A stretch of DNA of 64,000 nucleotides from Colocasia esculenta (taxonomy: Eukaryota > Streptophyta > Magnoliopsida > Alismatales > Araceae), in contig CM024758.1 of NCBI GenBank assembly GCA_014218235.1, positions 104,507,698-104,571,697 of the forward strand. Direction: 5' to 3'. Below the pieces are notes generated by a model. That model did no database searches, was not told the DNA's origin, and saw nothing but the letters and a program-made list of their open reading frames with translations. Below, in pieces: positions 1 to 12,588 of the stretch. A program made the position numbers and the translations under genes. How positions within the stretch are numbered: the stretch's first letter is position 1; each line of letters begins with the position of its first letter.

Positions 1-640
1 AGAGGTAGTCCTGTGTTGCTTGTCCGGGTCAGTAGCTCGTGTCGCGAACCAGTCCACGTGGCCCGAGTGAGGCGTTTTCCTACTGGAGCTCGTACACTTG
101 TTTGGGTTTCCCATTTATTTATTATTATGGGTTTCTGTTAAGATGCAAGTGGTAAGTGATATTTACAGCTTTATATCATGCTACATAGTTCTACGAATTG
201 TTAGTGTAATCTCATGCTTACTATTTGTGTTGGTTTGCTCGTTTCTAAGGAGTTTCCCTACTGAGCCAGTGACTCGAGAGGCTCACCCCCATACTCTTTC
301 AGGTGAGGGGAGCAGGAGACCTCACACCCTTCGTCTAGTTCTGAGCCGCACCGTAGCAGAGGGTCTGCACCACCGCAGTGTAATTTGCTTTTCTGTTGTG
401 CACCTCGGGGTATGCCCCAGGTTGTTGTTGTAGTTTGGTTACAGTTGTGCTATGGCTATGTACATTTCTAATAAATATTTGTGAGATTGGCAAATCTTAT
501 ATATATTTGAGCTGGTTCCTTTACATTCCTACGGACTAGTAGTTTGATATCCCTTGCGAGGGTTTGGCCCGGTCGCAGGAGGCGGACTCATATTAGGCAC
601 GTTATTCGGTTAACGGGTCTGAATAACGAGGGCCGTCACA
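1..640 (+). repeat. 5' LTR, 3' portion, of the Tekay-like element
   Basis: This matches the last 642 bases of the 3' LTR, including the AATAAA at 470-475 and the terminal CGTCACA. The primer binding site follows two bases later. Differences from the 3' LTR include single-base changes and one-base indels. Confidence 0.93.
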
Positions 641-642
641 GT

Positions 643-654
643 TGGTATCAGAGC
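643..654 (+). other. Primer binding site (initiator Met tRNA)
   Basis: TGGTATCAGAGC is the classical complement of the plant initiator-methionine tRNA 3' end. It sits two bases after the LTR end CACA and marks the start of minus-strand DNA synthesis. Confidence 0.93.
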
Positions 655-791
655 AAGGTCTGTATGGATATAAAGGAATTGAAAATTTCATAGCCATGTC
701 TCTATTGTAACCCACTGCTGGTAGCGACTTTGGTTTTGTATTAATTTATCGTATGTTGTGTCGATGAAATGATGCCTGTGCAGAATTAGGA

Positions 792-2060
792 ATGGCAGAA
801 AGGAGAGACTGGGGAGGTGGAGGAGAGGGGTCAGGAGAAGACCCTACACAGAGAATGATAGAGAGAATTTGGGAAAGCTTGACAGATATAAGGATGAGAT
901 TAGACCAGCAGCCACCGGTGCAGCCAGCGGCAGCAGTACCACCACTTCCAGAGGAGGCAGTGCCAGTAGCCCCAGTTCCACCACCATCCGGAGTAGAGGT
1001 ACCTTCTGTAGTACCTATACACCCGGCAGTTCCAGCGAGGCCAGCTATTGGAGAGGAGACTACAGTATTTGTGGAGCGGTTTTTGAGGTTGCAACCCCCT
1101 ACATATTCAGGAGGCCCCAACCCGGATACAGCAGAGCATTGGATACATGAGATTGAGAGGGTATTTGCGATAATGAGGTGTCCCCAGGAAGATAGAGTGA
1201 TTCTTGCAGCATATCAGCTACGAGGATTTGCGCAAGAATGGTGGCGGTTAAAGATGCAGACAATTTTTGCAGGCAGAACGGAGGACATTATCCTATGGTC
1301 AGAATTTTTGTCAGTTTTTAATGATTCTTTCTTCCCAATACAGATCCAGCAGATGAAGAGGGAGCAGTTCAGGACACTTCAGCAAGGGAATCTCTCGGTG
1401 CTTGAATATCAGATGAGGTTTATGGCCTTGAGTAGGTATGCCCCATATGTGGTAACTGATAATACCATGATGGTGGAATACTTTATCCGAGGTCTGAGGG
1501 CAGAATTACAGGATGCGGTGATTCCACTAATGTGTAGAACAGTGGAAGAGGCAGCACAGCGAGCAGCAATAGTTGAGAGGACTGTTAGGGCTAGGCAAGG
1601 GCAGTCTCAGACAGGTGGTTTAGGTTCAGGTAGCTTTCGGCATCCACAGCCGTCAGGAGGAATCAGTAAGGGGAAGCACCTTCTGGAGCGTCTTCGTCAT
1701 TTGGAATAGCAAAGTGGGGCAAGCAGATCAAGAAATTCTTCCAAGGAGGCCGTGGTAGAGGCAGGCAGCAGGACTTTCAGCAGGGAGGTTTTCAGCAGGG
1801 TCATGGCTACAGGCCACCGGTTCCAGAAGAATCTCAGCAAAGTACGACAGAGCAGCCTACGGCATACCCAACTTTCAGATGTTATAATTGTGGGCAGCCA
1901 GGACATTTAGCAAGGAACTGTCCATATCCTCGAGAGCAAACTTATGGTAGAGGGACTAGCAGCAGCAGCCCTCAGCGATCAGCAGAACAGGGCAAAGGTG
2001 TACCGTACCAGAGAGGAGGACAGGGCCAAGTGATGGCAATCACCCGAGCTCAGGCGGAGG
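792..2060 (+). pseudogene. gag of the Tekay-like element (frameshifted)
   Basis: Structural Gag polyprotein region. The ATG at 792 opens a Pro/Val-rich N-terminus (about residues 40-90), followed by a retrotransposon capsid-type domain (about residues 100-260: PTYSGG, AEHWIHEIERVF, EWWRLK). The frame closes at 1709. A frameshift near 1690 moves coding to another frame, where a Gly/Arg/Gln-rich stretch leads into a CCHC zinc knuckle at 1880-1921 (CYNCGQPGHLARNC) for RNA packaging. The same frame then runs into the protease. The frameshift means this copy cannot make intact Gag-Pol. Confidence 0.88.
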
Positions 2061-2671
2061 CATCCAATCTCATTGAAGGTATATTACCTTTCTTTGATTT
2101 TACTGCTAGAGTGTTAATTGATCCGGGTGCTTCGCATTTGTTTATTTTCGAAGATTTTCTGGATAGTATAGTGCATCCTTTAGAAGAAAGGTCTTGTGAG
2201 TTAGTGGTAGAGATTCCTTCAGGAGGATATATGCTTACTTCCAGTTTTTTAGAAGAAGTTCCGTTAGTTATTCATGGAAATTAGATGCCAGAAAGATTAT
2301 ATGTTTTGACATTGAAAGATTATGATGTGATACTGGGTATGGACTGGTTAGAAGCCTATGGGGCCATGGTTGATTGCAGGAAAAAGAAAGTCAGGTTTTG
2401 CAGACCCAGTGGTGAAGTGATTGAATTCCAAGGTATGCCTTTTTACACTCCCAAGTTTATTATTTCTGCACTTAGAGCTAAAAAGTTGATTAATGCGGGA
2501 TGTGTAGCCTACCTTGCGTCAACTAGTCTAGTTGAGTCTAGTAAGTCTGTAGATTCAGTGCCAATGGTCAGAGAATTTGCAGATGTATTTCCAGAAGAGT
2601 TGCCAGGGCTAGCTCCGCACAGAGAAGTAGATTTACTATCGAATTGCAGCCAAGCAGTTTACAATCTCTAA
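2030..2671 (+). pseudogene. Aspartic protease of the Tekay-like element
   Basis: Retropepsin-type protease that would cleave the polyprotein. The active-site motif reads DPGASHLF, in the same frame as the zinc knuckle. The frame is interrupted by a stop at 2282-2284 and resumes at once with ILGMDWLEAYGA, the usual C-terminal protease signature. A linker with EFADVFPEELPGL, the conserved bridge to RT, follows. A small indel just after it (about 2635) throws the frame out before RT. Inactive copy. Confidence 0.85.
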
Positions 2672-2684
2672 AACACCTTATAGA

Positions 2685-4054
2685 ATGGCACCAGCAGAAT
2701 TGAAAGAATTGAAGAAGCAATTGCAAGAGTTGATAGAAAAAGGTTTTATCAGGCCTAGTCAGTCACCGTGGGGAGCGCCAGTATTATTTGTTAGAAAGAA
2801 AGATGGCAGCTTAAGAATGTGTATAGACTACAGGCAGTTGAATAAAGTCACAATTAAGAACAAGTATCCTCTTCCTAGAATTGATGATTTGTTTGATCAG
2901 TTGCAATCAGCCAATGTATTTTCTAAGATAGATTTGAGGTCAGGATATCATCAATTGCGAATTAGAGAAGAAGACATTGAGAAGACCGCTTTTCGCACCA
3001 GATATGGGCATTATGAGTTTGTTGTGATGCCATTTGGGTTAACTAATGCACCAGCAGCTTTTATGAATCTGATGAACCGAATATTTCATCCGTGTTTGGA
3101 TCAGTTTATAGTGGTATTTATTGATGATATACTGGTTTACTCAGCATCAGAAGAGCAGCATGCAACGCACTTGCGAGTTACTTTGTAGATATTGAGGGAT
3201 CATCAGCTATTTGCCAAGTTCAGTAAATGTGAATTTTGGCTGAAAGAATTCAGTTTCTGGGTCATATAATATCAGGTGAAGATATTGCAGTGGAATCCCG
3301 CTAAAGTTGAGGCAGTAATGAAATGGGAAGAACCAAGGACAGTGTCTGAGATCAGGAGTTTTCTGGGTCTTGCAGGTTATTACAGAAGATTTATTCAAGA
3401 TTTTTCCAAGATAGCAGCCCCTATGACTAGGTTGACAAGAAAAGGAGTTCCTTTTGTGTGGTCCTCAGAATGTAGACGCAGTTTTGCAGAATTAAAGAAA
3501 AGGTTGACTTCAGCACCAGTATTAGAAATACCGTCAGGAAGTGGCGGATTTGTTTTGTTTACAGATGCATCCAAGAGAGGATTGGGTGCAGTTTTGATGC
3601 AGCACAGCAAGGTGGTAGCCTACGCCTCCAGGCAAATAAAGAAACATGAAGAACTTATCCTACTCATGATTTAGAGCTGGAAGCGATTGTTTTTGCACTG
3701 AAGATTTGGCGGCATTATTTGTATGGTAAAAGATTTGAAATATTTACTGATCATAAGAGTTTAAAATATATTTTCTCTCAGAAAGATTTGAATTTAAGGC
3801 AACACCGATGGATGGAATATTTAAAAGATTATGATTTTAGTTTGGCATATCATCCAGGCAGAGCTAATGTAGTAGCAGATGCACTAAGTAGAAAAGCAGT
3901 TATGAATCAACTTATGATCAGAGAATGGAAATTGTATGAAGATGTGGCGGAAAATTTCTTATATGTGCCAAGTAGTCAGCGTAGAGCAATATTAGCAACC
4001 GTGCAGTGGAGCCGTCTTTATACTAGCAATAGTGGAGGCGCAGAGAGCAGATAA
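2685..4054 (+). pseudogene. Reverse transcriptase and RNase H of the Tekay-like element
   Basis: RT motifs are in order: SPWGAPVLFVRKKDGS, MCIDYRQLNKVT, FSKIDLRSGYHQ, FGLTNAPAAFMNLMN and the catalytic FIDDILVY with the two Asp codons at 3123-3128. The frame stops at 3188 and resumes after indels at about 3276 with the thumb/connection region (FLGLAGYYRRFI). RNase H follows, with FTDASKRGLGAVLMQ before a break near 3670 and TDHKSLKYIF...ADALSRK after it. The module would copy the genomic RNA into DNA and remove the RNA strand. At least three disruptions make this copy non-functional. Confidence 0.9.
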
Positions 4055-5416
4055 TAGTTTAGCAGATATTATAAGAATGGAAGAAGTGACTTTTGGGAAC
4101 GATAGTGTAGTTAGACTCAAAGGTCGATTATATGTTCCAGCAGATGCAGAAATCAGACAAAAAGTTTTAGAAGAGGCTCACAGATCAAGGTATACCATCC
4201 ACCCAGGTAGCACAAAGATGTATCAAGATATGAAAAAACATTTTTGGTGGCCGAATATGAAGAGAGAAATTGCAGAGTTTTTGCAAGATGTGCAGTATGC
4301 CAGCAAATTAAAGCAGAACATTAGAAACCAGGAGGATTATTGCAGCCGCTACCCATTCCACAATGGAAGTGGGATGATATAGCGATGGATTTTATTGTTG
4401 GTTTGCCCAAATCATCAGGTCACAATGCAATTTGGGTATTTGTGGACAGATTAACTAAGGTTTGTAGATTGTTGCCGGTCAGTATGTCTTGGTAAGTGGA
4501 CAGATTAGCCAAGCTATATGTAGAAAGAATTGTACCTTTACATGGTATTCCAATCACCATTGTTTCAGATCGAGATCCTCGTTTTACTTCAGGTTTTTGG
4601 AGAAGTTTGCAAAGAGTCGTCGGTACAGAGTTAAGGTACAGTTCAGCATATCATCCACAAACAGATGGGCAGACAGAGAGGACAATTCAGACACTTGAGG
4701 ATATGCTAAGAGCTTGTTGTTTGGTGTGGGGAGGTATTTGGGAGCGCCACTTGGGATTGGTTGAGTTTGCTTATAATAACAGTTACCATGCAAGTATTGA
4801 GATGACACCATATGAAGCTTTATATGGTAGACCGTGTAGATCACCACTAAACTGGCATGAAGTAGGGGAAAGACAAGTTTTGGGTCCAGAATTAGTCCAA
4901 CAATGTGCAGAAATAGTAAAATTTATTCAAGAAAATTTGAAAACAGCCCAGAGCCGTCAGAAAAGTTATGCAGACATCAGACGTAGACCTTTGCAATTTG
5001 AAGTTGGTGACTATGTATTTCTAAAGGTTTCTCCTACTAAAGGTGTGCTAAGATTCAGTAAGAAAGGCAAGTTGAGCCCAATATATGTCAGACCATTCCA
5101 GATAAAAGAAAGAATGGGTGAAGCAGCTTACAAGTTAGATTTGCCAGCAGATTTCACTGATGCACATGATGTGTTTCATGTCTCATGCCAGAATATGTCA
5201 GAGATCCAACCCAAATTGTCAGTTATCAAGAGATGATTTAAAGCCCGACATGATAATGCCGAATATCCATTGCAGATTACAGGTCACAGAACTCAGAAGC
5301 TCAGGAATAAAGAAATTGAATTAGTGAAAGTCAGATGGGAAAACAGACAAGGTGGAGAAGATACATGGGAATTAGCAGAAGAAATGATGAAAGCGTATCC
5401 ATACTTGTTTGAGTAA
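4032..5416 (+). pseudogene. Integrase with C-terminal chromodomain-like tail
   Basis: The zinc-binding N-terminus is recognisable (EEAHRS..IHPGSTKMYQD), but its Cys pair has decayed. The catalytic core continues across frame breaks: WDDIAMDFIVGLPKSSG, then a stop near 4493, then DRDPRFTSGFW and YHPQTDGQTERTIQ. The C-terminal part has the GDYVFLKVSP and HDVFHVS motifs. After a single stop at 5234-5236 the same frame continues to a stop at 5414-5416 with a chromodomain-like segment rich in Trp and acidic residues (VRWENRQGGEDTWE). Such tails in chromoviruses are thought to steer integration toward marked chromatin. Confidence 0.87.
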
Positions 5417-5675
5417 GTTTTAATTCTTTTAGGTGATAGTGTTATATAGATTGAATTAAGAAGTTTTCGGTGTTTAATTTTTGTTTTAAATTTCGAGGAT
5501 GAAATTTCCTTTAGGTGATAGTAATGTGACGTTCCGGCTGTTTGGATCGTCTTCCTGTGTGTATGGAGGCCAGTGTGTGGCCAAAGATGTGTGTAGCAGG
5601 TGTTTTCCGCAGGTGGTGAGGCTCTGTGGGCCGGAGGTTTGGGCCTAAAGAGCTCACTGATTCACTATCTATAAA

Positions 5676-5732
5676 CGCGACAGTGAAGGGCGTCACGTTT
5701 TGAACGCGACATCCCAGGGCGTCGTGTTCATG
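5676..5732. promoter_or_regulatory. Class-1 dyad pair upstream of the Tekay TATA box
   Basis: Two GCGAC / GTCRY inverted pairs, each with a 10-nt spacer, lie about 140 bp before the TATA-like box at 5869. The half-sites are conserved while the spacers differ. Function is inferred only. Confidence 0.6.
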
Positions 5733-6215
5733 AAACCACTGTTTTTAGTCTTCGTCTGCATGTGCGCCACGTGTTGCGCATAGGGCGAGCTTGCTGACGT
5801 CGGCTTATTGAAGGCGACGGACTGGTGTGGCGACACAGTGTGGCGGCGCGTTCTTAACTGTGAAGAGTTTTTATAGAACCCCGGTAGAATAGAGCTCACA
5901 TGAGCTCTGCTCGGCCAGGGGTTATGCTGGAGGATTTCTGGGCGATTTGACTTGTTGGGACTTGGTTTGGCGTGTAATCGCCTCGAGGACATTGTGGAGC
6001 GGGGAAACGTCGCGTGGACTCCGTACTTCGCTTGCTTTGCGAAGGTAGGGAGATTTTCTGTGTTTGAATCCGTGTATTGTGTTGTGCTTGAATGAGGAGC
6101 TCTTTAAACGGTAGATACCATGTGTAGGAACACATTAAAGCATGTAAATGGAAGGAAACTATAGATTATAGGGGTTTTGGGGTGATCCGGATGAAGGTTT
6201 CCGATTAGGGTTTGC

Positions 6216-6348
6216 GCCTATGAAGGCGACAACCCTGGGCGTCGCGACAGTGTCGCGACCGAATGATACGTCGCGTTCTTGTTTTCTAAGGCGACATATC
6301 GGGCTGTCGCGTTCTGAAGGCGACACTAAACCCCGTCGCGATCACAGC
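6216..6348. promoter_or_regulatory. Class-1 dyad cluster downstream of the Tekay TATA box
   Basis: Four tightly packed inverted pairs: GCGAC-10 nt-GTCGC three times, plus a GCGAC/GTCGC pair between them. Flanks match the extended half-site GAAGGCGAC and GTCGCGTTC. They lie in the transcribed part of the LTR. Confidence 0.65.
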
Positions 6349-7604
6349 CGAGGCTTGTTTCATGCATGATTGTGTGGTAATGGTAAGAGGTGCATTGGCA
6401 CTCTCAACGCTCGGGAGCGTGTGGTGTGTGTGGTTGGCGTGGTATTCACGTGGTTTACGTGGAGGTTTCACGTGGCTTGTGCGTTGTGCACGTGGCTTCT
6501 GTGTACGTGGCGTGTAGTTTGACGCCTACCGTGGATACCTCTTCAGTTGGGAGCCCCAGGTTTTATGTGAGCCAGGCACGTGTGTGCTCGGGGCTTGTCC
6601 CGGTACTGAGTACCGTCGAGGTTTTGTCATCTTCCTGGACACCCTCACTCTTGTGCTGAGTAGTACGTCCGGCTGAGGGAAAGACGACAGTGGGACAGCG
6701 ATTAGAGAGAGTTTGTTGTGTTGTCGCTTGTAGCGCGCTCGTAGTTGGGGGAGACGGACACTAGTAGATGTACTGGGCCCCATCTAGTCCTGTTTTCCAG
6801 TGCCTCACTTTAGGGAGCTCGGGCCAGAGTCCCTAAAGGTGCCAGGCATGGGCCTGCGGGGTGTGTGACCTGCAGGTTGTGGTGGTTTAGTTGGACTCCA
6901 CAGTTCTTTGTACTGGTTTAGTGGAGCGGCAGCTTGACCTTCCGTCCGTGGCTGCGAGACTGAGAGGTAGTCCTGTGTTGCTTGTCCGGGTCAGTAGCTG
7001 GTGTTGCGAACCAGTCCACGTGGCCTGAGTGAGGCCTTTTCCTACTGAGCTCGTACACTTGTTTGGGTTTGCCATTTATTTATATTATGGGTTTCTGTTA
7101 AGCGGCAAGTGGTAAGTGATATTTACAGCTTTATATCCTGCTACATAGTTCTACGAATTGTTAGTGTAATCTCCTGCTTTACTATTTGTGTTGGTTTGCT
7201 CGGTTTCTAGGGAGTTTCCCTACTGAGCCAGTGACTCGAGAGGCTCACCCCCCTACTCTTTCAGGTGAGGGAGAGCAGGAGACCTCACACCCGTCGTCTA
7301 GTTCTGAGCCGCACCGTAGCAGAGGGTCTGCACCACCGGCAGTGTAATTTGCTTTTCTGTTGTGCACCTCGGGGTATGCCCCAGGTTGTTGTTGTAGTTT
7401 GGTTACAGTTGTGCTATGGCTATGTACATTTCTAATAAATATTTGTGAGATTGGCAAATCTTATATATATTTGAGCTGGTTCCTTTACATTCCTACGGAC
7501 TAGTAGTTTGATATCCCTTGCGAGGCTTTGGCCCGGTCGCGGGAGACAGACTCGTATTAGGCATGTTATTGGGTTAACGGGTCTGAATAACGAGGGCCAT
7601 CACA

Positions 7605-8820
7605 ACTAGTGCATGATCTCATGCTCTCCCTTATCGAGTCTTTCCTTAAATACTCCTCAACATGCCTATGCAACTTGGAATGCTCAACTAGGTTCATACG
7701 ATAGTGTGGCAGGTTAGGTAGTGTGGACCCCCGAAATCAAATCTATAGCATGTTTGGACATCACATGTCGGAGGCAAACCATCTAAAAGGTCCTCGGGGA
7801 AAACATCTGCAAACTCTTGGAGGAGTGAGGCGACCTCAGTAGGGTACTCATGTAGCGCCTCCTCAATGACCTCTTCCATAACCCCTCACACCACTAAGGT
7901 ATGGATGGTTTAGTACTCGAGAAACTCCTGCTCAAACTCCATAGCGGTGATCAACTGCAAAGATCTCGTAGAAGGAGCAGCCAATATAGAAGTGCCAGGT
8001 GGTGATGCTACCGGTATATGGAATCTTAGATGTAAAAGCAGTTTCATGTGGCATGATACTAGGAGCAACTAGAGTGTGGTGTTTAGATAGGCCGGTGGCA
8101 ATAGGGACACTAGATGGGGTGCTTTCCTGTAGGGGAGATGCTCGAGGTCAAGAGGGGTAAATAGTAGGGCTACAAACAGAATCTAAAATTCCTATTCGAT
8201 TTTGATAAAAAAATATCAATTTTGTAATTGAGAAATGATATAGATAGCTTATCAGAATCAGATATTCCGATAAGCTATTGGAATCAGAATTGAAAAATAA
8301 TCGGAATTGATTATTTTGATAAATTATCCATTAACTCAAAAGACAAAGTCATGGTAAACACCTTAGTTTATCGGAATGTCAGTTCTGATAATATAATCGG
8401 AACAAAATCAGAATTAACCATTTCGATTTTATTGGAATCAAAATCGAAACTATATTTCGATTATCGGAATCGAAATTATCTGGTTCCGAATCCGACCTAT
8501 TTGCAGCCCTAGTAAATAGTGATACGATGGCCTTTATGCTCAAAGACACATGTGTTGGACTGACCATAGAGAGTCACATTCACATCATAAATCCAAGGCC
8601 TTCCCAAGACAATGCTTCCAACCTCCATAGGCAAGACATCACACCAAATTTGGGCCTCATATGAATGGAGATGTATCGGTACATGGCACCTTAATTGAAC
8701 AAGGATAGAAGTTGTGTCCACCTATGACACATGGTATGGGTGAGGGTGGCCCACAGTCATCAAACCTAGGCACGTCGTTGTGCAGGTGGGGATTGCATAA
8801 ATGCAACTCCCGCTATCAAT
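7605..8820 (-). pseudogene. Protease and RT-linker remnant of gypsy element 2
   Basis: Read on the minus strand this region holds retropepsin remnants (VGSIVLGRPWIYDVNVTLYG, 8521-8721), a 347-bp MITE insertion and then the protease-RT linker LLQEFADVFPEDL (7694-7879). Coding then stops abruptly at the Tekay-like element. It is the pol start of element 2, whose gag lies at higher coordinates. Several frameshifts and stops are present, so it is inactive. Confidence 0.8.
8165..8511. mobile_element. hAT-type MITE, 347 bp
   Basis: Terminal inverted repeats TAGGGCTACAAA and TTTGCAGCCCTA are flanked by a perfect 8-bp target duplication GTAAATAG (8157-8164 and 8512-8519). The interior is AT-rich and full of TCGGAAT / ATTCCGAT inverted words, and has no coding capacity. 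The 8-bp duplication and TIR point to a non-autonomous hAT element. It interrupts the protease of element 2. Confidence 0.92.
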
Positions 8821-8899
8821 AATGATCTTGCAGACCTGACCACCAAGGTGACAGTAGGTCTGGAGGATCGTAGTGTGGTGCCAGTCATCACCCCCCTAG

Positions 8900-10560
8900 G
8901 TTGGGTTAGAATACAAGGAACGACCCCCAGCTTGTCTCCACTAGGCTCCACCTCAAGACTCTCCACTTGGGGATGTCTGAGTACATCCTCCTCCAATTGA
9001 CACTCATCAACCATATCATCCCCAGCCTAATAACCCACCTCTTGAAGGACACACATTGAACCCCTCGGATCAACACTCTAAATGGCCATGGCTCTCGTGG
9101 GACAAGAACTGACATAATGGCCAAACCCATGACACCGAAAATAGTAGTTATGAGAACTGCCATCTTGAGACACATCTACCACCATAGGGGCCTTCCTCTT
9201 CTTATCTCGCCTAATAGGTGGAGCACTAAGGTAGGGACAAGTAGAAGGGTAGGTAAGGTCGGCACAACATCCCTCAAAGGATAGGGACAATAGCGAGGGA
9301 GAGGATCCTGGCAGGAAGCCTCAGGGGTCTAGAGGTAGGAATCCCTAGGGGCCCAAGAGCAACGTGCTCCATGGGATGTTGATACATGGGTCTCGCCTGA
9401 GGAGGCAGGTCCCTCCACACCTTGAAATACTCCATCTTGTGTACAACCTGCTAGGTATGGTCAATGGTCATCACATGCTGACAGAATAGCTCTTATTGGT
9501 ACACTGAGCAGAGTCTCTCCAAAATCGAGAAAGGGTCAACATGCCCTCCTCTCGCACTCTGTATCTCAGTAGAAGATCATCAAACTCATCAATATACTCA
9601 GAGACAGATTAGGTACCCTGCGTGATGTTGTGCCATCTTTCTATCAATCAGTGCCGATACATCACAGGGACGTACTTCTCCCAAATTCTCACCTTCATCT
9701 CCTCCCATGAATCAATAGGGTCCTCAAATCTCTGAGGTAGACAACTCTCAAGACTAGTCCAAATAGGTCTGAGCTCAACTTTTCAATATCGTCCTGTCGA
9801 AGGAAGCTTGCCTAAAATCATACATCTCCATCCAATCAAAATAGCGACTCATCTTGGCCTTCCAATCAAGATAGTCCTACGGTTCCAAGGAACCATTAAA
9901 GTAGGGAGCCTCAAGATGGGCGTTCTGAATATCATAATCCCGCTCTCGGTATACCCTCCACTCGTCATCAAACTCGTGGTCATACCTCCTATCGAACCTC
10001 CTATACCTATGAGCAGTAGGGACTTCCTATACGTATGGGAATCAGGGGCCCTAAGTACCTCATCCATCCCCTCAAAAGATCCTCGATCAAAGTCTTTGTC
10101 ACGACCATGCCAAACATCAGCGTGAACAACTCTAGGTGGTGGGGGATGAGGTGTAGCATGGGGCAAGGGATGGGGTGAGGGATGAAATGCGATCCGTGGG
10201 TGGGGACACTTAAAGTCTAGGTGTATGGTCTCCCGCTCATACCTTGAGCCATGGACGACTCCCTCTAAGGGAGTGATGCAACCAACTACCTCCTGGACAA
10301 CATGGCCAGACTCTATAATCTTAGCCTCTATCTCGGTCAGGATCCTATCAAGGTGCAGGCCCATCCTCTGAAGCTGAGCTATGAGCTCCTAAATAGTCAA
10401 GTAAGGGCCTGGGAGGGTCTGTGTCTGAACTCTATGCATTCAGGTGTGACCCCGATGCATATGGCTATGAACCTGACATTGGTGCAAGCAAGGGAAACTC
10501 AACACTGCTACACGTGGGTATACGACATGGGACTGGACTCAACTAGGTGTGGAAAACATG
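8900..10560 (-). pseudogene. gag of gypsy element 2 (degenerate)
   Basis: The minus strand encodes a Gag N-terminus (ORF 9849-10364, with a Pro/His-rich stretch), a broken capsid domain spread over several frames between about 9300 and 9850, and a zinc knuckle remnant FRCHGFGHYVSSC near 9120. The first Cys of the CCHC box has become Tyr. Numerous stops show an old copy. The 5' leader and primer site of the same element reappear at 16103-16200, after the copia complex. Confidence 0.8.
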
Positions 10561-11866
10561 AATTTTTTTTGTTTTAAACTTCATTCCGCTGTGCATTGGA
10601 TGCTCAACTCACATTAATGATGACACTTGTAATCTTGTACTAATCTCTTTAGGTCAAGTGGGAATTGCTAGTTATGAGTGTCTTGCAAGCCAACTCATGT
10701 TAGTGATGGCACTTGTAATATTGTACTAATCTCTTTTGGTAATAATATTAATGACATGTTCTCACTTTATATTACATGCATAAGATAATGTTTATATTGT
10801 AATGGCCATGGGTATATGCAATTAGGATTAGGATCTTGATAATGGTGAGCATCCTCTTGGATTTATCTCTATAGATCCGAATCCCCAAGATGTAGGATGC
10901 TTCCTGTAACGACCCAGGATCCGAATTATCAGTTACCAACCAGTAACCCGAATCCTGACCCGCCACCCACGAGCCGAAGCCCGGAAGGGTAAGAAGAGAA
11001 CGTCTAAGGAGAATATATAAGAAAATGTACACACCATGAATTTAAACATTTCACTATATAATATATCAGATTAGTACAACTCAGAGCTGATAACCACATA
11101 AGTAAAGAGTACATTGAGTACAAAACTAAGTGCTACTCACATTAGCTAAGCGGGACCAGCACCGGAATAACCAGGCACCTCTACACCCAGAGCCGACGAC
11201 GAACCACCTGAAAGGGCAGGGAGTGAGTCTCAAGAAGAGACCCAGTAGGGACACTAACCCCCACCGGTAACAGAACTACGAACAGTGTGGAAAGTAAAGT
11301 AACAGTAAATAAATAAACACACTGCACAACACAGAAACTGGTGGCGTAATACGCAACCCCTCGCAGGAGTGCGCTGAGAAACTGGAACCCCGCAGGCTCA
11401 ACAACAACAAGCACACACACACATACACACTCACACACACAAGGTAGGACCAGCTAGGGTCTATGGCTTGGCGCCTCGACACCACAGAGTCCTCCGACCC
11501 TAGCCACGTGTGCACACTCAGACGCTCTCCCTCGCGTCTGGTCCTCGATCGGTTTTCCCTACACTGGACTCAAACGGTGGAGAAGGGGCCCCATGGAAAT
11601 CGGCTCGTAACCACCACAAGGGGCACGCACTGGACGGAGTCGCACTCGACGTCCAGGCTCACCAGCAGAAAAGCTCAACTCCAGTCATCCAGACGGAGCC
11701 TTCACCTCAACGTCCGGGAAAACACAACACAAGCATAGAAAAACACAGTACAAGCATCGACGGAGATGGTCTCAACATCCGGTACACCGTGCCAACAAGC
11801 GGACACCGCGTGTCGACGCCTCACACCGCGGAAAAGGGAACTGAGCCTGCTGCGACCTACCTGTGG

Positions 11867-12068
11867 GTTGACGGCAATATCAATTGTTGTCAACCAGGAA
11901 GTAGACGGCAGCATCGACTGCCGTTAACTAGGGGTAGACGGCAACATCCTGGCTGTCTACAAAAAGTAGACGACCACATGCTGGCCGTTTACCTCAAGTC
12001 GACGGCAAGGCATTGTGTCGTCGAGTTCCTCCCTGAAGAGCTTAACGTCAACCGATGTTGACGTTAAG
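11867..12068. promoter_or_regulatory. Class-2 dyad cluster (downstream group)
   Basis: About six inverted pairs such as GTAGACGGCA-8 nt-TGCCGTTAAC. The last is CTTAACGTCAAC-4 nt-GTTGACGTTAAG. Half-sites are conserved and spacers vary in sequence. Function inferred. Confidence 0.6.
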
Positions 12069-12588
12069 TTCTTTAGCTTCCAACAGCTGAACGGCCCCAG
12101 GCCGATCCCAAGGGCGATCCGGCCCAAAAACCGACGGTTGGATGAAGGGAAACACTTTCCCTCATCACAATACACTACCAAGAAACCAGAAAACATCGAT
12201 CCAACACTTGGATCGGCGGTTTCAACCCAAAACCTCACATGGATAAACCCTCCCTAAAACCACGATTCCATGCCAAAATACACCCATACAATCATGGCAT
12301 TACATCACAGGAGAGTCAAGGGGCAGTATCCCTACCTCTATACACAATAAACCTCCCAAGAAACCTCAAATCGCGTCGATCACCTCAGAGCTTTTCCCGC
12401 GAGAACCGCCCTTCAATCCTCCGTTTCTCGCCCGATCCGTCGCCGCCACGAGCACCACGGCCTCCCCACGAGGTCCCGTCGGCCGCCGGAAGAAGTGGAG
12501 AAGGTGAGGGGTGAAGGTGGTGGGAAGGAGAGGGAGAGAAGTGAGGGGAAAGGCCCCTCAGGTCGCCCCTAGAAACACAGGCTGGGTA

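Larger units (their letters stand above)
1..7604 (+). mobile_element. Ty3/gypsy chromovirus, Tekay-like, 5' end outside window
   Basis: The window opens inside the 5' LTR. The element then runs through an initiator-Met primer site, gag, protease, RT, RNase H, integrase and a C-terminal chromodomain-like segment to a full 2.08-kb 3' LTR. Positions 1-640 align with 6963-7604 with a few substitutions and small indels, so the two LTRs belong together and the copy is not recent. The integrase C-terminus carries a VKVRWENRQGGEDTWE-type segment, which is characteristic of Tekay/Del chromoviruses. The element interrupts the pol region of a minus-strand gypsy element that resumes at 7605. The target-site duplication cannot be checked because the 5' end is missing. 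Confidence 0.93.
5525..7604 (+). repeat. 3' LTR of the Tekay-like element
   Basis: Starts TGTGACG and ends CATCACA (TG...CA). A degenerate purine-rich stretch precedes it. A TATA-like TTTATAG lies at 5869-5876 and a polyadenylation signal AATAAA at 7434-7439. The LTR contains class-1 dyads (GCGAC...GTCGC) both upstream and downstream of the TATA box. It is immediately followed by element 2 sequence at 7605. Confidence 0.92.

Noticed and set aside
746..1120. Gly/Thr-rich antisense protein
   Set aside because: Mirror frame of the Pro/Val-rich gag N-terminus on the opposite strand.
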